Assembly: GCA_001662425.1 (NCBI GenBank)
Contig: BDDC01000567.1
Location: forward strand, 1-53,161
Direction: 5' to 3'
From: Chlamydomonas sphaeroides
Lineage: Eukaryota; Chlorophyta; Chlorophyceae; Chlamydomonadales; Chlamydomonadaceae
Length of the DNA: 53,161 nt
In this document: positions 1-10,317 of the stretch, one piece after another
Numbering within the stretch: position 1 is the first letter of the stretch
Layout: each line of letters begins with the position of its first letter
Position numbers and translations under genes: made by a program
The notes under the pieces: model-generated
Seen by the model: only the letters and a program-made list of their open reading frames with translations
What the model was told of the DNA's origin: nothing
The model's database searches: none

Positions 1-377
1 GGTCAGTAGGCGAAGTCAGCGCACCGCAAGGCGGCGCACTAAGGGCAGCAAGCAGGCAGGGCACACGCGACACGCGGCGGCGGTCGGCGGGTGCTGCGGC
101 TGTGGAGGGAGAGAGCGGGGCAGGGTGAGGGAGACGTGAAGAGGACAGGAGAAGTACGACAGCATGGGCAAGGGACGGAAGGCAAGTGCGCGCGCAATGC
201 CATCGTGCAGAATGGCCGTGCGGGGAGGGGCAGTGTGCGTGGGGTGGGGTCCGGGTCCTCTGTGGGGTGCCAGAGGCTATGGGGGTCGGCGGCGGGGGTA
301 GGACAAGTCTTGGGGTCCGGCCCGCTCGGCCTTTGCCGTTGACTCGAGACGCCCCTGCCCGCCTGGCTGCACCGCAG

Positions 378-602
378 GTTCTGCGCATAGACGGAGCGCC
401 GCTGGCCGCCGCCCGGCCCTCGGCCGGCGGCGCCGCGGGGCCGCAGGGCCTGGCGGCGGCGGGCGGCTTCAAGCCCGCGGGGCCGCCGCCGGTTGCGGCA
501 CGCAGGGCGCGGCGCGGCGCGCGGCACGCGGGCTGGGGTCCGGCCTCGGAGTCGGCGTCGGATGGGGCAGGCGCGGGCAGCGACAGCGGCAGCGATGGCT
601 GA
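378..602 (+). CDS. Terminal exon of an unidentified plus-strand gene (partial)
   Basis: This is a 75-codon open exon (74 residues plus TGA) that begins right after a good acceptor (pyrimidine-rich stretch ending accgcag at 371-377). It starts with the residues VLRIDGAPLAAARPS, continues through Ala/Gly/Pro and Arg-rich sequence, and ends in an acidic Ser/Gly/Asp tail (GAGSDSGSDG). A TGTAA polyadenylation motif lies about 220 bp after the stop, as expected for a volvocine 3' UTR. The rest of the gene would lie left of the window. The product cannot be recognised: the sequence is low complexity, like the tail of many algal proteins. The GC-rich opposite strand also has an open frame (39-527), which I judge a shadow. 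Seen: acceptor, open frame, stop, polyA motif. Inferred: that it is a real terminal exon. Confidence 0.45.
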   Translation, partial: VLRIDGAPLAAARPSAGGAAGPQGLAAAGGFKPAGPPPVAARRARRGARHAGWGPASESASDGAGAGSDSGSDG

Positions 603-820
603 GTCGGCGGGCCCTTGGCCGGCGGGCCGGGGGCGGCCGTGGGCTGTGGCACGTTCGCATCCGTGGCGCGGACGCGGCTAGCTTCAGCCCTTGTATCGGA
701 AGGTTACATTACGAAGTTGAATCGGAGACCGTGTCCATGCAGCTCTGGCAACGCGGCTCCCTGCGGCGCGGCGTCGTGAGCCGTTGGATGCCTGGGCGGC
801 TGGCGAGCCAAACAGCCTGT

Positions 821-825
821 TGTAA
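821..825 (+). terminator. TGTAA polyadenylation motif of the left-edge gene
   Basis: TGTAA is the usual volvocine polyadenylation signal. This one lies 219 bp after the stop codon at 600-602 on the same strand. Confidence 0.5.
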
Positions 826-1117
826 CATATCTCACCCTCTCTGTTTCTCGCTCACTGCGTGGTTGGCTGCTCGCTATCGGAGGGCCTACGGTAGCGTTCC
901 GTACCTTGCCTAGGCAGCGGCCCCGCGCTGTCTTCCCACGCCTGGGGTGCGAAGTGAGGGGCTATCATGGGGAGTAGCGGGTACATGGGGACATGGATAG
1001 AAGAGGGTATCATGAGCTTCTTGAACAGGCATGCGCATAGCTGCTGAAGGACGCTTCGAAGGCTGATGATGCCGGAGGACAATAGGCATATATTTGCGCT
1101 TGTATTGGCTGCTTATG

Positions 1118-1200
1118 GCTGGACGGCTGGCGACTGGATAGATGTCTGGATGGACGGCAAATGGACAGCTGGACGGCTGGATGGATGGCTGGACGGTTGG
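1118..1200. repeat. TGGAC/TGGAT-type minisatellite
   Basis: Degenerate repetition of ctggacgg, ctggatgg and similar 8 bp units over about 80 bp. Confidence 0.7.
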
Positions 1201-1227
1201 CTCGGTAGCCAAGTAAAGTAGTTGCTG

Positions 1228-1360
1228 ACTAGGGTAGACCTCGTCACCAGGGGGGTCGTTTTTACTATATGATGAACATGGATGCTAGTTACACCCTACT
1301 GATGCCAACTAGGGTAGTAAGGCATAAGCTGGTAACTAGAGGTGTGCATAACTAGGGTAG
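1228..1360. repeat. Three dispersed copies of ACTAGGGTAG
   Basis: ACTAGGGTAG occurs at 1228-1237, 1308-1317 and 1351-1360. The related inverted words CTAGTTAC (1285-1292) and GTAACTAG (1332-1339) lie between them, so the cluster has both direct and inverted members. Confidence 0.7.
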
Positions 1361-1389
1361 TTACTGCTGGCCTATTGCCTGCCATGCGC

Positions 1390-1812
1390 GTTGGGGGGCC
1401 TCGGGGGGCCTCACGGGGCCTTGGGGCCCCCCGATTGCCCCGCCCGAGGCCTCTCACGGCTTCTCAAGGCCCGACAAGGCCCCCCGTGGCCCCTCAAGGC
1501 CCCCCGAGGCCTCACGAGGCACCTTGAGGTCGCTCGAGGCCCCTGAGGCCCCCCAAGGCCCCCTGAGGCCCCCCAAGACCCCCCCTACAGCCATCCGAGG
1601 CCCCCCGAGGCCCCCCAAAGCTCCACAAGGCCACCTGAGGCCCCCCAGGCCCCCCCCCCGGGCCCCCTAGGCCCCTCAAGGCCCCCCGAGGCCCCCCCCC
1701 AGACTCCTAAGGCCCCCTTGGCCCCTCACAGCCTCCAGAGGCCCCCCAAGGCCTCCCAAGGCCCCTTGAGGCCCCCACAAGGCCCTCCGAGGCCCCCCCA
1801 GGCCTCCGTGGC
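1390..1812. repeat. GAGGCCCCC-type degenerate tandem array, block 1
   Basis: More than 30 imperfect copies of a 9-12 bp unit (consensus close to gaggccccc or aaggccccc). The minus strand is correspondingly G-run rich (GGGGGCC), so G-quadruplex formation is possible. It has no coding logic of its own. Confidence 0.85.
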
Positions 1813-1813
1813 C

Positions 1814-1873
1814 CATCATGACATGACTGCACAGGCAACACGGATGCTACAGAACAAGGCCGTGCTGGCCTGC
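1814..1873 (+). repeat. Inverted-repeat arm, left copy
   Basis: About 60 bp that match the reverse complement of 2513-2574, including an identical 22 bp stretch starting aacaaggccgtgctggcc. The left copy sits at the right end of array block 1. Confidence 0.8.
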
Positions 1874-2149
1874 AGCCAAGTCCGCCGGATGCCCTCCCCT
1901 GGCTGCTGCCACGCGCTGCCACACCGCTCAAGCACACACACGGCACATCCATGGCAGCAGGTGTACTGGAAAGCGACAGCATGAGAATGTGAGCGACTAC
2001 AGAAGTATGCTCGGACGCCGTACACATGCGGGTCGCGGCCTGCATGACGCCACGTGCCAAGGCAGCGAGAGCGGGGAGGCAGAAAGGCCAGGCCCAGGCC
2101 AGACCCCGCAACCCAGCCGCAACCCACCCGCCAGCCCATGAAGGCCTCC

Positions 2150-2508
2150 CCAAACGCCATCTGAGGCCCCCCATGGCCCATCAAGGCCCCTCTAGGCTCC
2201 GCGAGGCCCCCCGAGGCCTTATGAGGCCCCTCGAGGTCCCCTGAGGCCCCACAAGGTTTCCTGAGGCCCTATGAGCGAGGCCCCCAAAGGCCCCCTAAGG
2301 CCTCACGAGGACCCTCGAGGTCCCCTGAGGCCCCCCGAGGCCCCCTGAGGCCCCCCCAAGCCCCTGCAAGGCCCCCCAGGGCCTCCTAAGCCCCCCGAGG
2401 TCCCCCAAGGTCCGCCATGGCCCCTCATGCTTGGCCCCCAGCAGCCTCCCAAGGCCCCCCGAGGCCCCTTATGCCCCCACAATGCCTCGGGGGGCCTCAG
2501 AGGGCCTT
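2150..2508. repeat. GAGGCCCCC-type degenerate tandem array, block 2
   Basis: This is the same 9-12 bp repeat family as block 1, resuming after about 280 bp of ordinary sequence and ending at the right inverted arm. Confidence 0.85.
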
Positions 2509-2512
2509 CGGT

Positions 2513-2574
2513 GCAGGCCAGCACGGCCTTGTTGCGTAGCGCCCATGTTGCCTGAGCCAGCATGTCATGAATGC
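2513..2574 (-). repeat. Inverted-repeat arm, right copy
   Basis: Reverse-complement partner of 1814-1873, about 80% identical over about 60 bp and separated from it by about 640 bp. Confidence 0.8.
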
Positions 2575-3006
2575 ACCATAACCGCCCAACCGAAGCACAC
2601 AATGGACGGAGGGACTGGATGCGGAACCACTCATATTGTTTGCACTCTCACCAAGGGCAATGCAGGGCTACCAGATGGGTTCCAAGTCTTGAGCTGGAGT
2701 CGGCAACTCAACACGCCGGCGCTGCACCTGGGCACTGCGCCTGGGCCCTGTGGCCGACGACACGCTGGCTGCAGCACAAGCAGCACACCCTGCTCGTAAG
2801 GTACCCAGGGCTACACCACCGACCTTCAAAGTCCCTGCCGCGGCCCCAGCGAGCCTCTACACTGCCACTGGCAAATGCCACCCCGCTGCAAGCTGCCGCC
2901 ACCGGCCGCAGGCCCACTCCGCGCCTCCTGCCGCACGCAAGCAACACCCCGCTGGGCCGCGGCCATGCTCCCCCCATGAGCAGCAGCGGCTGCAGCCACG
3001 GCGGTG

Positions 3007-6000
3007 CTATAGCGGCTGCAGCTGCTGCTGCTGCTGCAGGAAGGCCCGGAACACGGCCACGGCGCCCTTGGTGGCGGGGATGAGGTGCCCCGCGCTGTGC
3101 TGCAGCACCCGGCGCTGCCCCCGGCCGCAGTCAAACAGCGCCGCGAGCGCCGCACTGTCGGAGGGCGGGACCTGGCGGTCCGCTGCCTTCGGCAGGGCCT
3201 TCGGCAGGGCCGCTGGCAGGGCTGGCGCTGCCGCTGCGCCGTCGTCGTCGCCCTCGCCGCCGGTAGCGGTTGTGCTGATTTGCGGTTGTACGGCAGACGA
3301 CGACGCGGCGCCGCCGTACACGTGCAGCGAGGGCAGCTGCAGGGGCCCGGCGGCGGCCAGCAGCGCTGTGGGCTCGGGGGCCGAGGGCGGGAAGCCGGAG
3401 GCGAGTATGGCAAAGCGGAAGCCAGAGGTCGCAACGCCTCCTTGAGCTGTGCTCTGCGCCCCCTGCTCCTGTTGCGCCTGCTGCTGCTGGAGCGCACACA
3501 ACGCCGCCGCCATGGACGCGCCCTACGGCCGTTGCAGTGGGATTGGGAGTAGGCAGGGTAGCAGGCAAGGCGTTGCGCGTGCCCAGCTGATGCGAAGCGC
3601 CCTCATGCATGCATGCACGCGCGTGTGACACACACCTGCGAGGAGCCCCTCGCCAAACTGATTGTCAAGCTTTATGGCGACATCATCCAAAGCCAGGATG
3701 ACTAATAAGGACCACCCTCGGGCGAATCGACAGTGCCACGCACCTGCGAGAAGCCCATAACGCCGTCGAAGGGGCCCTGCTCCGCGACCGCGCGCTGCAG
3801 CGCCACCAGCGACTCGGACCAGCCCGCCACCTGCGGCAGTCCCCCAGCAACGCACACATGCTGTCACAGGTGCTGAGAAGGACCTGCCTCCGAGTCTGCG
3901 CAGATAACCGTGCGGCTCCTCTAAGAAGCCCAGCCCGGCGGCGGCGCGGAGGTGCGCTATGTTGGGCCACCACGTTGCGGGTTCGACCCTGCCGCCCGTA
4001 ACGTCGGCTGATGGTCGCGGTGGCGGTACGCCCTGCGCACCTGCCGCGTGTACTGCAGCTCGTCCACGTACGATGGAGCCAACCGCCAACCGTCGCCATC
4101 GGCGCGACCGTTATCACCGCCGCTGCCAGCAGCAGCAGCGGCGGCCTCGTGTGCGCCCTGTGGCTGCGGCTGCGGCGTGTAGAGCTCGGACGGCAGCAGC
4201 CACGCGCGCTTGGCCGCCGGTGGCGGCCGCGGCGGCCCCGCGCCCCCTCCGGCGCCGGCGCCGGCGCCCCGCCGCTGCTCAGCTTCCGCTGTCGGCTCCT
4301 CGCGGCCCTCCCCGGCCTCGTCCCCGTCCGACGCTGTCCCCGCTGGCATTGCCTCCGCCTGCTGCTCCTCCCGCTGCTCGCCCCCTTGCTGCTGCTGCTG
4401 CGGCGGCTTCACAAAGTGCGGCAGGGTGTGCGGCGCGTCCACAAACACAAAGTCCGCGATGTCGCGCAGCTTCTTGCGCAGCGCGCAGGTGCGGCCCTAG
4501 GGTGGCCAGGTTTTGGGGGAAGAGGGGAGAAGGGAGAAGGGAGAAGGGAGAAGGCAGAGGGCAGGAGCAGGGGCGTGGTGGTGTTGGCACATGCATGGGC
4601 AGTGTACAGCGTACAACCGAACATGGAGGCGATGCTGTCTGTTGGACGGCGCACGGTCGAGGCCTTGGGAGTACGGGTTAGGTGTAACGGAAAGCAGGGG
4701 CCACCCACAGGCGGGACGAAGCGCATTCAGGGAAAGGAGGCCAGGGCATGGCGACAGTACCGTCGCCGGGTGCGGTGCCCACCAGCACCAGCACCAGCGC
4801 GAGCACGGGCCGGTGCGGCATGCGTCGCGTGCGTGCCGCGCCGCAGCCAACCAGCATGTGTCGTACAACTGTACGTCACACAGGGCGGCGCCACCTCGGC
4901 AGCAACGGCAGCAGCAACCACATCCACCTGGAACTGCTTGGCTGTCTGCCGGAAGCCGTGGAGGCACAGGATGCGCAGCCGCCGCCCTCCTCCGTCCGAG
5001 CTGGCAGCATCACCGCCGGTCGTGGCCGTGCCCGGCCCGGCCTCTGGCCGCGGCGCTGCGGCAGCGGCCTGCGGCGAGGGCGGTGTCGCCGCGTCGGATG
5101 CCGCTGGCTGCGGCGCGCTGCAGAGCTCGCAGAGCAGCGGCCGCGGCGGCGCGGCGGCGGCCGCTAGGGCGGCGGCGCCGTCGGCCGGCGCAGCGCTGTG
5201 GCCCTCGCGCCGCCGGCAGCTGTCGCACACGAGCAGCAGCAGCCGGCAGCGGCTGCGGACGCGAAAGGGGCGCGAGGAGGGGGTTGCGACGTCAGGTGTG
5301 CTGTTGAGGTTCTGTGGGTTCCTGGCAGAGCGCAGAGCGCACAGCCGCTGGGCCCAACCACCCAACGCAGCACGGATACATGATCGCGATAGCAAGCGCG
5401 TATGCCACCGTGTGTCAAATCCACCTGCACCGTAGCCGGGCCCCGTAGTCGTCCCAACTGCAGCCACACAGCAGGCAGCGGCCCAACACGCTGCCAGCGG
5501 GACCGCCGGCAGCAGGACCGCCGCTGGTTGCGGCGCCGCAAGCGCCGCCGTCCTCGCCGTCGTCATCGCCGGCGCCGCCACCGGCGGAGGCCGCCGCGGC
5601 GCCGCCGGGGCCGTCACCAGCCGGGCCCACGGCTATGCGGTCGTCATAGCTGCATGCAGCAGGCGATGGCGTGAGTCCGATGGGGCGCCATTGTGGATCC
5701 CAGCTGTTGTCCTTGCGTCCAACCATGCAACAGCGATCACAAGAAGATAGCTATCTATAGACGGTGGCGTAGGTAGCCGCCGCCTGGCCCCTTTCCCTCA
5801 CAGGAAGTTCTTGCCGCGGAAGAAGCCGCCGTCGGGGAAGGCCTCCAGGTAGCGCTGGATGCCGCCTGGGGGCAGTAGAGGATGGTGATGGACCATAAGA
5901 TTGTGCAATACATTGCAGAACAGAGAAAAGACGATCTTCTTCGTGCTATAGTTGTGAGGATGGGGGCGGCGCTTATGAAATGAAGGATGGAGAGCCCCAG

Positions 6001-8859
6001 TCAGCCAAAGAGGACAGGGCTGTGCGGGCACAAAGGAGAAAGGCACAGCCTCCGGCTAGTGGGGGCATGCACACACAGGTGCTTACTTTACTTCAAAACA
6101 AACACACAAGTGCTTACTCTACTTGAAAACGAACACAAACACACACACACCCAGCCCTGCCAGCTCCCAGCCACGGCCCCCACCGCTCAGCTGGTAGACG
6201 GCCTCAAAGGGCGGCCCCTTCTCCCGCAGGTAGGCGCTGGCGCGCTCGCAGCGCACGCCGCCGGTGCAGTACATCATCACCCGGGCGCCAGCCAACTGGG
6301 CCTGGGGCGTTGGGTTTGGGTTTGGGGTTGGGGTTGGTGGGAAAGCGGGTTGGGTACGGCACGCGGACAGGCCTGTGGGCCTGCGGGGACACGCCTCGCG
6401 TGTCGGTGTGCCCAGCGTGCGCCACCCCCATCACCTTCCTCTCGCTCCCTCTCTGCCCCACTCTGCACCCCACACCTGGCTCGCCTCCACCCAGGACGGC
6501 AGCTCCGGCAAGCAGCAACTCACGAGCGTGTCAATTCAAACCTGACTCGCTTCTCTTTTTCCCCGCCCGCCGCCCTCCCCTGACCCCCCACCGCACACCT
6601 GGTTCGCCTCCATCCAGGCGGGCAAGTCCGAGAAGCATCGCGTGCGGGGGTCCAGAGTGGGCACGCCCGCGCCCTGGAGCACGCACACCGGAGCCAGGCC
6701 GTCAGTGGGGTTGAGTCCATGCAAACCATGTATATATACTTTCATAGAGCTTACACCACCCGCATATGGCAGCTCACCGCCTCAAACCGGCCGATGCGCG
6801 TCTCGTACACGTTGCGCGCATCCAGCAGCACCACCCGCCCAGGTGGTGAGGGGCCGCCGGCACTGCCGCTGGCAGAGTCCTGCGCGCTTGCGGCGCCGGC
6901 AGCCTCCGCCGGCACCGTGTGTAGCCCCGCCGCTGCCGCCGCCTCCTGCGGCGCACGGTTGGGTCCGGCAATGCTGTACCATGGGACACGGCGCTAGCAC
7001 CAGCACAGCGGCACATATCCCAGCGACTGCCAAGCAGACGCCCCAGGCAAGCGCGGCGCCTACGTGCTATGCTACGTACTGTTAACCTAACCGGTGGTAT
7101 GCGTGGGGCTCGCCCCATACACGCCCGCCCTCCTGAATGCAAGGACCTGTGTTTTACACAGGTCGTAACCATTTCTATGTCTATTTCTACTTCGTACTGT
7201 GAACCTTGTTCTGTCAACTGGTGCCAAGGTGCCAAGGGCCAAGCAGTTCCTACGTTATGTGTGCTAGCTACTGCGATGCCAGCATAGCGGTGTGTGTACG
7301 GCACGGTTGTGCTGTAGATATGTAGCATCCAAGCTACGTGCCGGCGGGGAACGCACCGGCAGCATGTGTCGGAACTGCTGCGGGCTGTGCTGCATGTGTA
7401 CTACGGCAAGTAAAACATTGGTGTCGTAGTAGTAGTTATCGATACGCTGCATGATAGCACGACACCATAGCACGCACCGCCAGCATGTTGTGGAACTGCT
7501 GCGGGCTCAGGTGTACGCCGGTGGAGGCCACCGGGTCCGCCCGGCCGGCTGCCAGCGGTCCCAGCGTCACCAGCTCCTGGCGTGGTGGGGCGGCGCGAGG
7601 GTGGGGCAAGCGTGTGGAATTCATGTCCCACGTCAATCCTGTCCTTAGCGGCTCACGTCTTGCATGCAGCGATTCCCCCATCTGACACGGACTTGGGCCA
7701 CGGCACCGCCCGCCCCACAGGTGCCCAGCCGCAGCCCCGCACCTCGCACACCCGCACCACCAGCCGGTCCATCTGCGTCTCGCCCAGCGTCGCCTCGTTG
7801 CGGGGGCCGCAGGAGAGCGCGAACTTGAAGTCGATACCGCTGGGCGAGGGGAAGGGTGAGGGGGCGGAAGGCGCGGAGGGCGCCGAGGGCACGACGCCCA
7901 GGCGCGGGTGCGCCTCCACGGCGGCCGCGTGGGCGCGCAGGCTCGCCATGCGGCCGCCCACCTGAATTGCGAGCATGCATGGGGAGGGGGCGCCTGGGAC
8001 AGCGAGTCGCATGTGCCTGGACAAGGTTACGGCGTGCCGGAGCTTGCGATGCGACCATGGGCGCGTTCCTGGGCTGAGCCCGGCGCGGTGCTCAGCCAGG
8101 CGAAGTGCCGCTGCCTGCTGCCTGGGTCGCCAATACACCAGCGCCCCGCCGGCGGGGGGCCCACGAAGTTGACGCCATTTGCAATGGCGCTCAAGCCTAC
8201 ACAGCACTACCGGTACTACGCATGGAGCATGCTCGTGCTCGTGCTCATGATCATGTGATTGGCGGTGCCGTGTGCGCTGCCGCTGGGCCTACGCACCGTA
8301 ACGTTGACGCCGTCGCGGGCAACTCGTATCCGGCCCTTGAGCGCCAGCCCCTCGCATAGCTGCCGGTTGCAGGGCAGGCGCGGAGCAGGGGTGGGAGCAG
8401 TGTGACGCCATGCAGAGTGGCGCCGTGTGACAGAGTCCGGCGTGGCACGGAGGGACCGGAGGGCTCTACCTGGCGGTACCAGGCGGCCACCTCCTCCGCC
8501 TGCCCCGGCCCCCGCAGCGGCAGGTACTTGTAGTAGAGCAGGATGCCGGGCCGCAGCGAGTCGGCGTCGTCGACGTCGTCGCCGGGGCTGGGTGTGGAGG
8601 CGGTGATGTGGGCAGGTGGGGCGGGGACTGCGGGGAGCTGTAGGGGCGATGTTGCAGGCAGCGGGGATGAAAAGGTCGCTGGCATGCGTCCGCGGTACTG
8701 GCATGCCCCTCGGGGACGAGGCCCGTACCGACGCAAGCGTAAGACGATCGCTGGCGCCAGAACATCGTGCTTCAGAGGTGCGAGCGGGATTACCTGCGCA
8801 GCTGCCCCTTTAGCCGACGATGCGGGCGCAGCTGTCGGCAGCATGTCGGCGGCTGACAC
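3007..8859 (-). CDS. STR6: STR6-like fusion: TrhO-type rhodanese + zinc-binding linker + FSH1-family serine hydrolase
   Basis: The 13 exons are 8859-8470, 8359-8297, 7961-7743, 7576-7478, 6945-6778, 6673-6599, 6301-6184, 5865-5802, 5649-5425, 5252-4928, 4496-4041, 3830-3744 and 3522-3007. All phases agree, giving 934 residues. Order: N-terminal TrhO/TSTD2 domain (ILLYYKYLPL; GRIRVARDGVNVTVGG); rhodanese core (VVLLDARNVYETRIGRFE) with active-site loop YCTGGVRCERASAYL; two CxxC knuckles (CLLCG, VCDSC) and LCELC; then the FSH alpha/beta-hydrolase (ILCLHGFRQ, DFVFVDAPH, GPFDGVMGFSQG with nucleophile Ser, HSAGHLIPA with catalytic His). The same domain order is known in Arabidopsis STR6 (At1g09280). 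The rhodanese half is expected to carry sulfur on its Cys; substrates of both halves are unknown here. The GFSQ/GAS nucleophile elbow is split by an intron. The first about 105 residues are least certain: an extra intron could begin after codon 22. Several introns carry degenerate copies of exon ends (listed separately). Confidence 0.93.
3625..3654 (-). repeat. Exon echo of the STR6-like exon ending at 3744
   Basis: An intronic copy of the exon 3' end and donor at 3733-3764, about 108 bp downstream in transcription. Roughly 24 of 28 aligned bases match; the donor-like ctcgcag/gtgtgt is retained. Confidence 0.6.
4523..4555 (-). repeat. Short (GGGAGAA)n tract acting as pyrimidine tract
   Basis: Four tandem GGGAGAA-like units. 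On the coding (minus) strand this reads cttctccc repeated, about 30 bp before the acceptor at 4497-4500, so it probably serves as the polypyrimidine tract of that intron. Confidence 0.6.
6471..6515 (-). repeat. Exon echo of the STR6-like exon ending at 6599
   Basis: A 45 bp intronic copy of 6594-6638 (exon 3' end plus donor start), 123 bp downstream in transcription, 36 of 45 bases identical. The donor CAG/GTGTG is kept. Translated in the same phase it gives LPSWVEASQ against LPAWMEANQ in the exon. Confidence 0.75.
7351..7386 (-). repeat. Exon echo of the STR6-like exon ending at 7478
   Basis: A 36 bp intronic copy of 7472-7507, 121 bp downstream in transcription, 32 of 36 bases identical, with the donor GTGCGT intact. 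It encodes SPQQFRHMLP against SPQQFHNMLA in the exon. Confidence 0.8.
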
Positions 8860-9445
8860 CGACGAACGATGCCGCTAGACTGCTCGTGACATACAAGACG
8901 GCAAGTTCCTGGCGCGCAGCTCACAAGCAGCGGTATGCTGCTGCACGGTGGAAGTCGTTTGTGAAAGGCCGGACAGGTGACAACGCTTCCCTCGCCCGGC
9001 TGGTTGTAGCAGCTCGCAATGATAGGAACAGAACAGCGGCCCAAGGCTTACAGCGTGCCTCAAAACACACGCTCCACCCCACCGACCCCGCCACCGGTTA
9101 ACCGCTAGGCCCTTCGCACTTTGACCAGCGCCTATAGCGCCTAGTACCGCTCACAGCGCGCTCATCCGTGCCTACTAGTCAGCGCCCCTATGTCCGTTGC
9201 ACATGCGAACCCTGCTATCCTGCCGTGTCCGTGTCATAGGGATCAGCCGGAACCCCGCTCCACCGAGCCAGCCCCAAGTAACCCGTATCATCCTGCACCA
9301 CCATCGCAATCGCGGCCCTTAGCGCCTGCAACATCGCCAGCGGCGCCGATGAGCGCGACGCACGCCAGCTGATGCTACCCTCCCGAAAATCCTACACGAT
9401 GCGACAGGTCCTGCTGCTGCCAATCGCTACCAGCGCGCTCCAGCG
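8860..9445. other. Intergenic: SGF11 3' UTR and promoter of the STR6-like gene
   Basis: Lies between two minus-strand genes. It contains the TGTAA motif of the upstream gene (9048-9052) and, below it, presumably the promoter of the STR6-like gene. I see no gene and no clear TATA box. Confidence 0.5.
9048..9052 (-). terminator. TGTAA polyadenylation motif of SGF11
   Basis: TTACA on the plus strand, about 394 bp past the SGF11 stop. Confidence 0.5.
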
Positions 9446-9940
9446 TCACGACTGGTTCTGCAGCCGCCGGCTGGCGGCGCGAGCGGCTGCGCGGCCCTTG
9501 CCCATGCATTTCTCAAGGTGCGGTGCGAAGCTGCCCGCCTGCACCTGCCGGCCGCAGTTCCGGCATGTTACTACGTCCGTGGCTTTGGCTGGGTGGCTCT
9601 GTCCAAACACATCAACGAAGCCCCGCGAGGGTCCTGCAGCCGCCGCGAACTGCGGCGGCGGCGACGGGGCGCGCGGCATGTCGCCGTTGGCGGCATCTGG
9701 ACAGTCGGCGGTGTCCGCGCCGTGCGCCGAAGCGGGTCCTGGCGAGGCCAGCGTGATCAGCCCCGTGTGGAGCTCGCGATGCGTTTCCTGGGCGACGTCT
9801 ACGATGCACTCGTCGACGAGTTCCCTGTACGCTGCCAGGGTCTGGGCTGCCACCGAGCCCTCGTTCTGCAGCAGGCTGCGGAAGCTCTGGAGCACAGCGA
9901 TCTGACGCCGGAGCAGGAGCTCCTCGTCCCGCGCGGACAT
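9446..9940 (-). CDS. SGF11: SAGA-associated factor 11 (ATXN7L3/Sgf11 family)
   Basis: Single-exon frame of 164 residues. The C-terminal segment TCRNCGRQVQAGSFAPHLEK followed by CMGKGR has the C-x2-C...H-x3-C zinc finger and the PHLEKCMGKGR signature of Sgf11/ATXN7L3, which joins the ubiquitin protease to the histone H2A/H2B surface in the SAGA deubiquitinase module. The N-terminal part (LRRQIAVLQSFRSLLQNEGS...) is helical, as in the family helix that binds the module core; the middle is a Pro/Ala-rich linker. I chose the ATG at 9940 (MSARDEELLLRRQ) because the helix starts just after it. An in-frame ATG at 10045 would add 35 low-complexity residues. Divergent from the gene starting at 10318 with about 380 bp between. 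Nuclear role is inferred from the family. Confidence 0.92.
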   Translation of the reverse strand: MSARDEELLLRRQIAVLQSFRSLLQNEGSVAAQTLAAYRELVDECIVDVAQETHRELHTGLITLASPGPASAHGADTADCPDAANGDMPRAPSPPPQFAAAAGPSRGFVDVFGQSHPAKATDVVTCRNCGRQVQAGSFAPHLEKCMGKGRAAARAASRRLQNQS

Positions 9941-10317
9941 GCACCGGAGCGGGCGTGACCGCTCGGCGGGCAGCGCGCGGGAGGGGACGGCCGGGATGGC
10001 TGGCGATGGGCGGGGGTGGGTGGCGGCCGGCGCCGGCCCTACCACACGTGGAGTGGTCTAGCTATACTAGCATGCAGGGGCCCGACACCTGGCGTGCCGA
10101 GCCCCACGGCAGCGTGCCAGGGAAGCGCAGCAGTTGTGCAGTATCTCGGGAACAGCAGTAAGCGCAATGGCACTGTATTGCAGGTATTGTATGCTCGCGT
10201 GATGTATTAGTGTAGCGGAACTGAGCTGAGAGGCGTGCGGCATCGCCCATGCAAGGCGCCACGAACGAGCTGCCCTGCTGTCGTTCAGTCACTGTCAAAC
10301 AACAAGCCGCGACAACC
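9941..10317. promoter_or_regulatory. Shared upstream region of divergent SGF11 and small-protein genes
   Basis: 377 bp between two start codons on opposite strands, so probably a bidirectional promoter. No TATA box stands out in it. Confidence 0.45.

Larger units (their letters stand above)
603..3006. other. Convergent intergenic region rich in repeats
   Basis: This space lies between the ends of two convergent genes. I see no credible gene. It holds the 3' UTRs and four kinds of repeat listed separately: a TGGA-rich minisatellite, three ACTAGGGTAG copies, the GGCCCC-type array in two blocks, and an inverted pair of arms. Open frames here come from the repeats. The 3' end of the minus-strand gene ending at 3007 is unclear: the nearest minus-strand TGTAA motifs are at 1289-1293 and 704-708. 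Confidence 0.6.

Noticed and set aside
3960..3995. tRNA T-arm-like GCGGGTTCGACCCTGC
   Set aside because: No A-box, anticodon arm or acceptor stem fits on either strand; it lies in a verified intron.
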